Below, one piece after another: positions 1 to 11,343 of a DNA stretch of 64,000 nucleotides. The notes under the pieces are model-generated. The model was not told the origin of the DNA and searched no databases. It worked only from the letters and a program-made list of their open reading frames with translations. Within the stretch, counting starts at the first letter, position 1, and each line of letters begins with the position of its first letter. This stretch comes from Datisca glomerata (lineage: Eukaryota; Streptophyta; Magnoliopsida; Cucurbitales; Datiscaceae), in assembly GCA_003255025.1 (NCBI GenBank), contig QANY01013229.1, positions 558,001-622,000 of the forward strand, in the 5' to 3' direction. Both the position numbers and the translations under genes were made by a program.

Positions 1-1348
1 AGAGCTTCATTGGTAGTGATGACAAAATCAGTACGTTTACCATCTTCCACCTCTATTCGAAATTTCAAAAGTTGTGGATCATCCAATTGTCCTATCTTAA
101 TTCTTTCAAAAAGAGTTGGACAAACCGTCAAAGTAGCGAGATAACCAGAATCTTCTCAAGGAAAAATTTTCAATCCAAATCTCTGAATCTCCCTTAACAA
201 TGGTTTCTAAATAACTTGCAAACAAGAAATAGAACCTGAATTCTTTCTACTCAAAGCATCCGCTACCACATTAGCCTTGCCTGGGTGATAATTTATTTCA
301 CAATCATAATCTTTGACAAGTTCTAAACACCTTCATTGCCACATATTCAACTCCATTTAAGTGAAGAAATACTTCAGACTTTTATGATTAGTGAAGATTT
401 CACATTTAACCCCATAAAGATAGTGCCTCCAAATCTTCAACGCAAACACAACAGCTGCAAGCTCACGATCGTGGGTAGGGTAATTCTTTTCATAATCTTT
501 TAGTTGTCTTGAGGTATAAGCAATCACCTTACCATGTTGCATACGCATACAACCAAGACCCTTTTTCGAAGCATCACTGTAAACCCGTCATTACCTACAG
601 GAAGTGTTAAGATTGCGGCAGTTGTTAAACGCTCCTTCAACTCTTGGAAACTTCGTTCGCACTCCTTGGACCACTGGAAGTTCACATTCTTCCTTGTTAG
701 TTGAGTTAATGGTGAGGAAAATTTTGAAAATCCTTCAACAAATCTTTGATAATAGCCCACTAATCCCAGAAAGCTATGAACTTCACCAACATTAGCCAGA
801 GCTGGCCAACTTTTAATTGCTTCTATCTTGCCGGGATCAACTGTTATACCTTCTTTTGATATGATGTGCCCCAAAAATGGTACCCTATCCAACCAAAACT
901 CACATTTCTTAAACTTGGCAAATAACTCCTTCTCACGGAGGGTTTCTAGCACCGTCCGGAGGTGTTGCTCATGCTCCTCCTTAGAGCGAGAATAAATCAA
1001 AATGTCATCAATAAATACAATGATGAAATGATCTAAGTATTCTTTAAAAACACGGTTCATAAGATCCATAAATGCTGCAGGGGCATTCGTCAACCCAAAC
1101 GACATTACATAAAATTCGTAATGCCCATGTCGAGTATGAAACGCAGTCTTGGGGATGTCATCTTCTCTGACTTTCAATTGGTGATACCCAGAACGAAGAT
1201 CAATCTTGGAAAAATAACTTACACCTTGAAGTTGATCGAATAAATCTTCAATTCTCGGCAGTGGGTATCTATTCTTGATAGTCACCTTGTTTAGCTCGCG
1301 ATAGTCAATACACAGCCTCATCGTTCCATCTTTCTTCTTTACAAACAA
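1..1348 (-). pseudogene. Ty3/gypsy reverse transcriptase and RNase H (pol relic)
   Basis: An open frame at 524-1348 encodes a Ty3-type RT. It has [17 protein letters not shown] near the start, the palm box as FIDD (usual YxDD) in [14 protein letters not shown], and [12 protein letters not shown] upstream of it. RNase H follows in another frame at 357-548 ([19 protein letters not shown], then the TNHKSLKYF region). From 350 to 1 the frame continues as the linker toward integrase, ending in a readable [15 protein letters not shown] motif. A frameshift near 590-610 separates RT from RNase H, and another near 1360 separates protease from RT. It would copy the element RNA in cytoplasmic particles; this copy cannot. 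Confidence 0.9.
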
Positions 1349-2214
1349 AATAGGAGCATCCTAGGGGAAAAACTAGGTCGAATGAATTTCTTATCCAACA
1401 GTTTCTGCAAGTGGACTTTGAGTTCCTTGAGTTCAGCCGGGGCCATACGATAGAAAGCTTTAGATATTGGGGTTGTACCAGGCACAAGGTCAATGACAAA
1501 GTCAATTTTCATATCTAGCGGTAGACCTGGTATATCCTCGGGAAACACATCAACAAACTCTCGTACTATAGGTACATTTCCTATAGAATGACCTTCTTTC
1601 AGTAATTCTATCAATGATGCTAAGTACCCCATACATCCTTTATTCAACAATCGCCAAGCCTTCATAGCAGAGATAAAAGGACTACGAGGTTTTGACTTAG
1701 CTCCCACAAAATGAAAACTAGACACTTCTGGAGGTTGAAATAACACTTCTTTTTCATGGCAATCAATAGTTGCATAGTGCTTTAATAACCAATCCATACC
1801 AAAAATAATGTCAAAGTCATGGACATCTAAGATTATAAGGTCAGCAGACAGTACATGCTCTTCTATCACTAAAGGATAGTCCTTTATAACTCTACTCGCC
1901 TCCAGAACCTTCCCCAAAGGTGTAGATACATAAAATGGTGCCTCTAAAAGTACAAATGGCAACCATAATTTCTGAGCTAGCAAAGGTTTTATGAACGAAT
2001 GAGTAGCACCAGAATCAAACAAAATACAAGCAACCATTTCACATACAAAAATAGTACTTGAAACAATAGTGGGGGAGTTATCAGCATCCTCTTTAGTCAT
2101 CGTAAACACTCGAGCCTGGGTCTTCTTCTGGTTATTGTTGTTGTAGGTGTTTCCATCACAATCTTTAGCAAGGTGACCACGTTTGTCGCACCTGAAACAC
2201 AAGCCTATACCCAT
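1339..2214 (-). pseudogene. Ty3/gypsy CCHC knuckle and aspartic protease region
   Basis: A 291-codon open frame begins inside the gag zinc knuckle (CFRCDKRGHLAKDC, pattern CX2CX4HX4C) and continues into a retroviral-type aspartic protease with an intact DSGATHSF catalytic box. It ends in the linker just before RT (LHKLLDKKFIRPSFSP-like text). The protease would process the polyprotein. The open frame is unusually well preserved next to the broken gag. The first methionine lies within the zinc knuckle region, so it is not a natural start; the segment is normally part of a gag-pol fusion. Confidence 0.85.
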
Positions 2215-3090
2215 ACGACATTCACCAAGGTGTTCCTTGCCGCACTTCTGACATGTCCTTCTTGGCTGCTTTCCTGTTGGTTTTTGTTGTCGTTTCCACT
2301 GCCAAATTTCCTTTTTTGATTGTCCCCCTTCCAGAAATTTCCTTTAGAATTACTTCCATTATGCTTCTGACCACTTATATGGAATTTGTTCTGGCCTGGG
2401 TCTAAGCGTTATGCTCTTTCCACTAACAATGCTTTGTTGACCACTCCATTATAGGTAGTAAGCTCGAACGGAATCACAGCTTGCTTGATACTGGATCTCA
2501 ACCCTTCCTCAAAGCGTCTGGTCGACTCTCTTCCGTTGCCACCAAATCTGGAGCAAACTTCACTAATCGTGTAAAAGTTGCTTCATACTTAGTGATGGTT
2601 TTACTTCCTTGCTCTAGCTTAACAAATTCTCTCTCCTTTTCCTATCGAACGCTTTTTGGGAAGTAATGAATGAGAAATGCATTCTTGAACATATACCAAG
2701 TGAAGACCTCAACATCATTTTCATTTTGGCGTTTAATCAGTCGCCACCAATCATACGCATCTCCTTGTAACATGTAAGAAGCAAAGTCAACCTTATCTGC
2801 ATCAGTGCACTTCACAACAATGAATGCTTTCTCCATCTCAGTAATCTACATTTCAGCTCTAAGTGGGTCGGTAGTTCCTTCGAAAGGTGGTGGAGATAAC
2901 TTTTTAAATTCAAAAAATTTATGTTGACCATTTTGTGGAGGGGCCACATTTTGTTGTTGAGCTTATCCTAACGCAGCTATTGCTTGCATAAATGTTTCCA
3001 AAGTCAGAGGGGTACCATGTTGATCATTCCCCGTCTCATTACCATTCACCCCAAATGGTTGACCATCAATACGATTTTGAGCATTCCTAG
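2215..3090 (-). pseudogene. Ty3/gypsy gag relic
   Basis: Translating the minus strand in pieces gives a typical gypsy gag: a segment with PPPFEGTTDPL, then VDFASYMLQGDAYDWW (2642-2836), then LEQGSKTITKYEATFTRL and FAPDLVATEESRRFEEGL, followed by a basic tail leading to the zinc knuckle. Several stops and frame changes interrupt it, for example just before the EKERE block near 2640. It would form the capsid of the virus-like particle. It is recognised from the order and motifs only. Confidence 0.75.
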
Positions 3091-3307
3091 GATGTATTTT
3101 GGTACAAACATATCAGTTTTAACACGTCTATCAATTCATTGTAATTTTATATAACAAACAAAATCATACAATAAATATCATTCTAACAATTAAACATTAA
3201 ATCTCACCAGGAGATTGCGAGAAGACCTCTTGTGGCGTGACTCAGTAGCTTTTCCTCCTTTTAAATTAGAAAAATTTTATGAAGTCTACAGAATCGTCTA
3301 AACCTTG

Positions 3308-3319
3308 GCTCTGATACCA
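3308..3319 (-). other. Primer-binding site (initiator Met-tRNA type)
   Basis: The minus strand reads TGGTATCAGAGC, the complement of the 3' end of plant methionine tRNA. It lies three bases from the LTR end at 3323. This spacing and sequence are typical of plant Ty3/gypsy and Ty1/copia elements. Confidence 0.85.
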
Positions 3320-3322
3320 AAC

Positions 3323-5808
3323 TGTAACACCCCAATACTAAAACTACCTTATTGATTATAATTTAGGAAGTGATATCCTCTTTAACGTTAATTAAACATT
3401 TAATATGAAAGATATAGCTTAATTTAAAACATAACTTTATCAAATCCTTTATTTAAATTTATAGGTATTGAATTCAAAGTACTTAAATAATAATAAAAAA
3501 TTTACAACGGAAACTTAGTCAAATAACAACCAATAATTTTAAGCTAAATCGTCAAAATAATAATTAATCATAAAGCAATTGTCTGAAATCTTTATTCAAA
3601 CTATTCTACTGAGTCCAATTCGCCCGCAAGGTATCGTCTCGCAATTAGTCCTCACCTGAAAATATTTAGAAACCATGGGATAAGTTAAAGCTCAGTAAGT
3701 AAGATCTTATACATACTCAGCAAACACATGCGCATTCAATTTCATTTTAATAATATTTGTGTTTGACATATACTTTATAATCATTCTATCACTTTATTTC
3801 CTTTGCTTTCATTAATTACATTTCATTAAATTCTTTCCATGCAAACTTGTCACATTCCTTTCTTTACTATTTCCATTGCATTCATTTCTTTTCTTTATTC
3901 GCGAGCTCACTTGTATAATGTTTAGCCAATCAGAGGCAGTGGGCAATTATTATGGAACTCGTTCGACTACCGGGCCTTTGTAGTATCATCCATTCACATT
4001 ATATGGTTGGACAAGTCAAACGATCATCCATTCACATTAACCATTAACCATTGTCGGGTCTGCCGGTCCCCCGCGTCCCATTTTCCACTCACATCTTTCA
4101 TGGCATAAACACACACCAGGTGTTTAAAATTTTAATTAAATTGATTATATTCATACTAAAAACCCTCATGTATATGTATGAACGTATTTACAATCATTAA
4201 CATTACAATACAATTACATCACAGATAACATACATACAAATATAATTAAATATAATATCAAACGATATCACAATGATAAATCAATACAACATCGAAGTTT
4301 ACAAACATTAAAGTATGCGTAAAATTCTACTTACTTGGCGTCCTTAGTAAAACCAAATGTCTAGAGAATGCTTCGAGTGGTCAACGCTCAAAGTGTCAAA
4401 ACTATTAAATTTACACATTAAGATGTTTTATCAATTTCACATAGTCATTGAAAACATAAAACAAAATCAATTATTTATGACATAAATGGTAGAGTGAAAA
4501 ACTAAGTCACTTCTCAAGAATAAAACCCAAATATTTATATACTTTATAAGCACGGTACAAATCCAAACTCCAATAGCTTTTTAAATTCATGATACTTCTT
4601 GTTTACTTGTTCTAGTTATAAAACATAGAACATAACTTATATTAGAGCTTTTCTAAAAATTATAAAATTCATATAGTATGATCTTGAAACACTAGGGTTT
4701 CATAAATTAAATTTCATGAAATTTAGAGGTTATTTAGGTGTCAAAACATGGAAACAAATTCGTTTCCTAAAACTCTTTCCTCTGAACAAAATAGAAACTT
4801 TAAAAAATCATATAAAATCGTATACTTTTATATATGACCTAAAATTTATACAGGATATATTTCAACATGTTGAAAAGCTACCATCAAGATTTCAGACTCA
4901 AATTCCATCGTTTGGTATATGAAATATGAAGTCGATTCACAGTGTGCAGAAGAATCTGAAATCCAGTTTTCATTAAAAATCATATTTTTTTTATTGAAAA
5001 CGTTTCTCCCTTATTTAAATTGATTCAAGAGACTAATATGATTCAAGAGACTTATATGAGTTAAAAAAGAGTGTTAAAACTCATTATTATTCAGATCTAA
5101 ATTAAAACATGTGAATCTAAACTTAAACATTTAAAAACGTTGAATACATTGAAATAAAAAGAAGTTCTGAATCACAAACCATCGTCATTGCGTAGAAAAA
5201 TGAAATAGTTTCCACAAAGAAATTTTTTTTGTTCGTTATCTCAATGACGCCAAAGTGGAAAACCTCACAGTTGCTATTCGTTAACCACAAAGTAGCCAAA
5301 TTGTTCTCTTTGTTTTTTTTTGTTGATTCTCGCCTCTAGACGAAGAGGACAAAAGAAAACCGTGGTTTTTCTTTTGTTGGGCGGCGAGAGACTATTTTAG
5401 AGAGGGAGAGATGAAAGAATATAAATATGTATATTTAGGTTAGGGTTAGCTTTAGGTGTATACATGTATTGGTGTGAGCAAGTTAGAGAATGAGAGATAG
5501 ACGAATAAAAAAATCAAAATAGTGTTAGGGTTTTTTTTCTTAGGGTATAAATGCATATATGGTGTGAGTGAGCTTAGAAAAATACAAATAAATCTAATCT
5601 TAATAAGTCAACAATTTTGATAACTATATCAATTATATTAAAATTATACTAGGCACGTAATGAGTCGTTAGATCACCTTGAATCATTTCTCTGCAAGACA
5701 TTTAATTAATTCAATCCAAACGTTAAGTCAAATAATCATAGGATAATTAAGAGCAAAAAATAACAATTAAACACATAATTTATTGCAAAATTTAGTTGGG
5801 GTGTTACA
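3323..5808 (-). repeat. 5' LTR of the Ty3/gypsy element (2486 bp)
   Basis: The segment is bounded by an 11-bp perfect terminal inverted repeat, TGTAACACCCC at one end and GGGGTGTTACA at the other, beginning TG and ending CA as LTRs do. It abuts the PBS at its inner end. The body is AT-rich with no coding frame worth reporting; short frames such as 4716-4922 are chance. The outer end at 5808 is the insertion junction with pararetroviral sequence. Confidence 0.88.
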
Positions 5809-7070
5809 AATGATGTATTTCAAATCCTAGATAACTAAAATATTTTGATTTATTATCCTAGCAAACAATTCAAGATGTTTCCAATATTATTTTTTTATCT
5901 AGAAAATATGAGAACACCATGAATGTAAACAATTGAGAAATCAGTACATTGATAAAAGATTTCATTCATTATATTCTAGAATTCACTTTGAGTATTTTTA
6001 AGACCAAAGGGCGTTACATTCCACTCGTAATGGCCAAAAGGAGTTACAAATGTAATTTTGCATTTGTCATTTTTATTTATCTGGATTTTCCATAATCTAG
6101 ACTTCATGTTAAACGTAAAGAATACAACAGCATCTCCAAGTCTATTGATTAAGTCCATTTTATTTGGTATTGAATATCTTATCCATTCCAAAATATTGTT
6201 AAGGGACTTGTAATTAATAACTAATCGAGGAACTCCTCGTTCAAATTCACTGGTCTTTTGGACATAAAAGGCCAAGCAAGACCAATGAGATTCGCTCCTT
6301 TTAATAATATTTTTATTGAGAAGTATTGCAATTTCCTTCTTAAAGAACTTAAACATTTTAGAATTCATCTGAATTGGCCTCACCACTAATGGGATATTCT
6401 TTTCATCAAATCCCTTAATGTAAGACAGATTGACAGTATGGTGCTTTCTGTGCCAGAAAACATTGAGAATGCCAGCACATAATTCTTTACAAATTCTTTG
6501 TTCAAAGCTTTTAATTTATTTATGAAAAGCAAGATTTTGAAGTTGTTCTTCAATTCTTTTGAATTTTATTTCATCTTTAAAAAATATAATTGTTTTTCTT
6601 TACAAGAAATTAAATTTATGGATTTAAAAACATAATTTTATTTTAAAGTTTTCAATTTCTCTTTGTGAGAAAAAGAAAGAAATTTAAAATTTTCATGTTT
6701 ATCCATGTGATAAGTAATTATCACATCGTACTCTGTTGTAAAATGATATAACAGAGAAATGGACGGTAAACCCAAAATGATTTTATCTGTCATATTTTTT
6801 ACTAAAACGAATGATGTTTTAAAACATACATTGTCTTGACAAATATGAATTTTGGGGATTTCATAATTGATATATGCATTCTAGTACCATTGGTAGAGGA
6901 CAAAGATTCTTTTGTCTTCTTGAAGTACTTGGTAGGAGTGAGTCATTCCTGCATACTATTCAAATCTGCTCCTGAATCAATCAAGGCAATTGAAGTGAAA
7001 TCAAAATCTTAATTTAGGACAGATTTGATCATCGTTGATATGTCTTCTAAATAAATTTTGTTTTGTTGAG
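5809..7070 (-). pseudogene. Endogenous pararetrovirus (Caulimoviridae-like) protease and RT relic
   Basis: The minus strand carries an aspartic protease with a DSGAD box at 6964-6978 and a downstream ILGLPFIS motif, followed by a reverse transcriptase (clearest at 5976-6430). The RT has a short KRSESHWSC-type stretch, RLVINYKSLN, and FGHYEWNVTPFGLKN. These are family hallmarks of plant pararetroviral (florendovirus/petuvirus-like) polymerases rather than of Ty3 or copia. The polymerase box at 5916-5927 reads YIHG, so both catalytic aspartates are lost, and stops are scattered through it. The relic is cut at 5808 by the gypsy LTR; the rest of the RT is outside the window. It is a non-infectious genomic fossil. 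Confidence 0.8.
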
Positions 7071-7357
7071 ATACAATTCTTAGTATCTCTCTATATAAAA
7101 TGCTTAACTTTAGAAGGAATGTTTGCATGCCAAATAGTCTTCCAGAAATTACGATGAATAGCAGAGATTGATGATGATCCTTTATCTACTTTCTAAATTT
7201 TAGAGTTGTGTAAGATAAAAAAATAGCAACTTTTAATAGTGAAATCTCCATTTCCACTAGGCCAAACAATAATGTGCTTGTTTGAATATTGAGATATAGG
7301 AATAGAGAGAATTTTTATAGCCATCTAAAGAGGAAACAAGTTATTTATAAGACCAAT

Positions 7358-8381
7358 AATGTATTTTTCTCGTGGGCTATAAGATGCCGTGTCGAGTATT
7401 TTTAGGAAGGATATCAAGCTTGACGTTACGTTCTTAGACCTTTGGTATGTGGTGATGAAGATATCTTTTAGCACATAATTGAAGACTCTATGACATACTT
7501 CCATTTATTATTGTCTTTAGGGTGGTGTGTTTCATTCGTTATCAAGCCACATTTGAGAATAAGAAACTTGTTTTTACTGAAGCTCTTGTCTTACTTCAAC
7601 GTCCATTTTATGATGCATCCTCCTTTAAGATTGGCACGATGCAAAGTTCAATTGAGGAGATTTGGACACTTTAAAAGTTTTATGTTTTGAGCCTCCCTTT
7701 CAGAGCATCGCACATCTTAAATAAAATTTGGGATCCTCCCATCAGGTTAGATTAAGGTGAATATAGATGGAGGGGTTTTTGGTAGTCCTGGGCTTGCGGG
7801 TTGTGAAGGTGTTTTCAGAACCTCTAAAGGATTTGTTAAGGGTTGTTACGCTATTCACCTAACATATCTTTTACTTTTGAGGCTGAGTTTACGGGTTCTA
7901 TTCATGTGATTGTTTATGCTTCAATCTTTGGTTTGAGACAACTTTGGTTTGAAAGTGATTCTATTTATGTGGTATTCATTCTTCGTTCTAGATCCCGAAA
8001 AGTTCCTTGGCGTTGGCACACTGCTTAGGATAGATATTTAAATTTACTCGATTAGATGAACTTTATTGTCATTCACATTTATCGGGAGGGTAATCAAGTT
8101 ACATATTGCTTGGCGTTCAGGGCCCTTAGTGTAGTTACTCCAACTTGGTGGTGAAATGCTCTGAATTTTTGTTCTTCATTTATTTCCTGATGACGTTTGT
8201 AATAAACATTCTTTTAGGTTCTGCTGATTTTTAGTGGTTTTTCTTTTGTTGACTCTTTTGTTTTATTTTAACAATATCTTAGGTTGGGTTAATGATGAGA
8301 GTGCTACATAGGTGCAAGTTTATCTGAGATATTCTGATACATCTACTGATTTCTATCACTAACAATCTTATATAAAAAAAA
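7358..8381 (+). mobile_element. 5'-truncated LINE insertion with poly-A tail and target duplication
   Basis: This plus-strand segment interrupts the minus-strand LINE. It ends in a short A-run at 8372-8381. It is flanked by a 17-bp imperfect direct repeat: TTATTTATAAGACCAAT at 7341-7357 and TTATTTCGAATACCAAT at 8382-8398, 14 of 17 identical. 5' truncation, a poly-A tail and a 14-20 bp duplication are the signature of target-primed reverse transcription. It carries an RNase H domain relic (separate entry) and a 3' untranslated region of about 200 bp. Confidence 0.72.
7740..8160 (+). pseudogene. LINE RNase H domain (RVT_3 type) relic
   Basis: The plus strand reads VNIDGGVFGSPG, then GCEGVFRTSKGFVKG, FTFEAEF, LWFESDSIYVV and RSRSRKVPWRWHTA (frame at 7843-8028), and later IYREGNQVTYCLA. 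This is the order of the type I RNase H domain at the C terminus of plant LINE polyproteins: D of the first strand, E of the EAE segment, D of ESDS, and the H/N region near the end. Stops and one frameshift break it. A domesticated RNase H gene is unlikely because of the broken frame and the flanking insertion features. Confidence 0.7.
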
Positions 8382-8750
8382 TTATTTCGAATACCAATAT
8401 TCCAACATCTAGAATTAGGATAAAAAATATTAGAGACAACTCTAACATTAGCATTAGACCCCCATTATTATTAAAGGTATCCGAAGAACCAAAATCAAGG
8501 ACCCATTTGCTATAAAAAAAATATTAATGTTAATACCGTTCCCAATCTTCTAATAAAAAAATTCTTAATAAATTCTTTTACCCAACCAAATACTCTTTCA
8601 TGCCGTGGACGAGCTTTTACCCATATTAGCTTCCAAAAGTCACAGTTAAAAAAAAAGACGCTTTCTTAAAAGCTTAACATAGAGGCCGTTAGGATTTTTA
8701 AGATAAGCCAAGCCTCAAGATCTCTAAACCCGAAACCTCCGTTAATCTTA

Positions 8751-10287
8751 AAAAAATTGTAGTGAATAGATAAGTCCAGAAGTAAGAATTATGAAATAGT
8801 CTGATTTTTTTATTAGATAAATGTCAGTTTTCTGTGTGTCACATCACTGATTTATTTACCCTAATTTCATGTTGACGGATTGCCCTCAATAAGTTGTTAT
8901 CAATAGTCGATTGTGTGAGTCCATTATAATTAATTAGTATAATAAAAGAAAATTAGTTTATATATTTACGGTAAATTCAATACGAAAGTATATTTATATG
9001 TACCATATTATATTCAATAACTAATTATGGATTTTCACTTATGGAAATATATTTTTCCATAACAAATTGATAATATTTAGGATAAAGATGATTTTTCATA
9101 ATATTAGCTAATTCAGTTTAATTGATTATCTTTCATTGTTATGGAAAAAATATCATAATTCAACATTAGGTCTACTAGTTCACACATAATTAACTTTCTT
9201 CGTCATTCATCTTATTTCTGAACCTGCAATTCATACATCAATTTTCTAAGATTTGTAGTAAAAAAATCTATTTGTTTCACCGATTGAACGTGGTTGACAA
9301 CTATTTACCTTTTGTTTTCATGAAATTAAGATAAATAAATTATTTTCATGAACATGGTTGGCGACTATTTACCTATTGAACGTGGTTGATGACTGTTTTT
9401 ATGAAATTATGGTAAATAAACTGAAAACCTATTTGTTTCCAGGATTTCGAATTCGTGTTCAGTTAATTATTGATTGTTGAAGACTATTTACCTTCTTTGT
9501 TTATCATTTTAGGTGGGATTGCAAGAATATTGAAATTTAAAATTGATTTATTTGTGGTTAATGATATTTTCGGCGGGATTATGTATTTTTTATTTTAATT
9601 TTGGAAACACTGTTAGTTAGTTGGTTGATAAATGATTATGTTGGGGCTGATTTGTATGGATTTTTCAAATTTTAAATATTTTATGATAATATCTTACACT
9701 GTTTTTTATTTTATTTTTTGAAAAATTAGTGTTTCATTATCTCATGTTCAATTTTTATTTAGAATTTTGATAATATTTCATTGATTTCATGAATACAATC
9801 TTCATATTTTAGTTTTTTATTTTAATTTTTTAAATCGAATGACTTACATTTTTAGTTAAATTGACATAAAAAGATGGATATTGAAGCTGATTTAATCTTA
9901 CATTAATAGTTGGGCGTTTATTTTTACAAACTCTAATTTCATTACAAAATAATATTTTACATTTATTGTTTATAATTTATTCCTAAACAAATTTAATCTT
10001 ATTTATAAATTATCATTTATTACGGTAGTTGTTGATAATGTGGTAAATTTAAATTCTAAATTTTAAAAATATATAGTTTCCTTAATTATAAGTACATAGA
10101 CTGATATATCATAAATTTCATTTGATTGGCCAATATTTACAATGTAATTGATTTATATAGTAGATTAATGGCATTATGGTCTAAATTTATTGACCGTTTT
10201 GAAAAATTACTATTTACCTATAATTTTTGAAATCCGGTTATTTTTTAACATACTAGTAGTAAACTTGTTTATATTAAAAAATTTCCC
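8751..10287. mobile_element. 1537-bp insertion with perfect 9-bp target duplication (MULE-like, non-autonomous)
   Basis: TTAATCTTA occurs at 8742-8750 and at 10288-10296. Removing everything between, plus one copy, rejoins the LINE protein as SKSKINGGFGFRDLEAW with no frame loss. A 9-bp duplication is characteristic of Mutator-like elements. The ends (AAAAAATTGTAG and, inverted, GGGAAATTTTTTAA) are only weakly inverted-repeat, so a non-TIR MULE is the best guess. It is very AT-rich, has no coding frame, and contains a degenerate direct repeat around 9282-9410 based on GAACGTGGTTGACAACTATT. Confidence 0.65.
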
Positions 10288-10323
10288 TTAATCTTACTCT
10301 TAGATAATTTTTTACTAGAAGCC

Positions 10324-10600
10324 CAATTAATATCCCTGTTATCTTCCCCATTAGACCATAAAAACCTCATATTAGCCGCTTGAAGGTTTTGGCAAACCTT
10401 TTTGGGAAGTTTAAAAATGCTGATAATATAACTAGGGAGGGCTTGAGCAAGTAACTAGGGAGGGCTTGAGCAATTAATACCCATGTTATTTTCCCCATTA
10501 GACCTCAAAAACCTCATAATATCTGCTTGAAGGTTTTGGCAAAGCTTCTTGGGAAGTTTGAAAGAGCTCATAATATAATTAGGGAGGGTTGAGCAAGTGA
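10324..10600 (-). repeat. 147-bp tandem duplication inside the LINE RT
   Basis: Two copies start at 10324 and 10471, 147 bp apart. Both carry the same LINE coding text on the minus strand (FKLPKKLCQNLQ and FKLPKKVCQNLQ versions). Because 147 is a multiple of three, the frame is kept through the duplication. The copies differ at several positions, so the duplication is old. Confidence 0.75.
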
Positions 10601-10740
10601 CTTAAGAAGGACTACCCCACCCCCATATGATAACAGATTGCCTTTCCATAAATAGGTTTTTTTATCGATGGTCGTAAATATATTTTCCCTTATTTGGATG
10701 AATCCGATAAGCTTAGGCATCCACCTATTAGTTATAACTT

Positions 10741-11299
10741 CATTGGGACAAGTTTGTGAAATCTTGTCTTTCTCTTGAATTTTTCGTAAAATTCTTTACT
10801 ATGCGTTTTAGTTTCACGTTCATTTTTTAACTATAAATTTTAGCACAGTTACTATAAATTGTTCAACTGCAGGATTTAAGGGAAAAAAACAACAAAACCG
10901 AGCGAAGAATAAATAAAATCATAAAGTCACTCGTAAAGGATACGCAAAATTGGAGGAAGAGTTCATGTTTTATTTCTTGTAGGTCCCTTTAAGAGAAATG
11001 GCGAGAGCAAAACATCGACAACTTATTTGTTTTTGTCGATCCAGCACGCATAGGTGCAGCATGGGGCAATTCGGACTAGAGAGCACATTACATTTCTAAT
11101 ATTTTGAGAGTCACGTGACCTTGGCAATATGTTTTTGCTCCATTTAGTTTCTCTCATCGTTGGATATTGGTCATCATGGATGTTCACGAGAGCAATGCAT
11201 ATTGCTTTGACTCTATTACTAACTTTTAATCATAAGGACTCGAAAGATGTTGTTTCGAAAAAAGTTTTACTTTATAATTAAGAATTAAATATTTTATGA
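10741..11299. other. Unassigned spacer between LINE and Tat-like element
   Basis: No convincing frame, repeat or RNA gene seen. Short coding-like text on the plus strand around 10870-11050 could be an older part of the downstream retrotransposon, but I could not identify it. Confidence 0.3.
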
Positions 11300-11343
11300 T
11301 TTACACTAGGAAGGTATAATTAAGGGTTAAAATGTCTTATGCA

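Larger units (their letters stand above)
1..5808 (-). mobile_element. Ty3/gypsy LTR retrotransposon, 5' two thirds, runs off left edge
   Basis: Reading the minus strand from 5808 down, the order is 5' LTR, methionine-tRNA primer-binding site, gag, CCHC knuckle, aspartic protease, reverse transcriptase and RNase H. This is the Ty3/gypsy order. The integrase and 3' LTR lie left of the window, so LTR divergence and the target duplication cannot be assessed. Gag and pol carry stops and frameshifts, so the copy is dead. The LTR starting TGTAACACCCC and the PBS resemble chromovirus (Tekay/Del-like) elements; that lineage assignment is inference. The insertion point is in a pararetroviral RT that resumes at 5809. 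Confidence 0.9.
7075..10740 (-). mobile_element. LINE (non-LTR) relic, RT thumb to zinc-finger-RVT region, with two nested insertions
   Basis: Three minus-strand blocks join into one LINE protein once two insertions are removed. Block 10288-10740 holds the end of RT (KTYLWKGNLLSYGG, VVLLKSLAQ, then SSFKLPKKLCQNLQ). Block 8399-8750 continues with GGFGFRDLEAW, the AWKSI-type segment and NIFYPNSRCWN. Block 7075-7340 continues with KILSIPIS, WPSGNGDFTIKSCY and HANIPSKVKHF, the typical region before a LINE zf-RVT domain. The catalytic RT core upstream of 10740 is missing. At the low end it abuts the pararetroviral relic around 7070. Confidence 0.8.
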
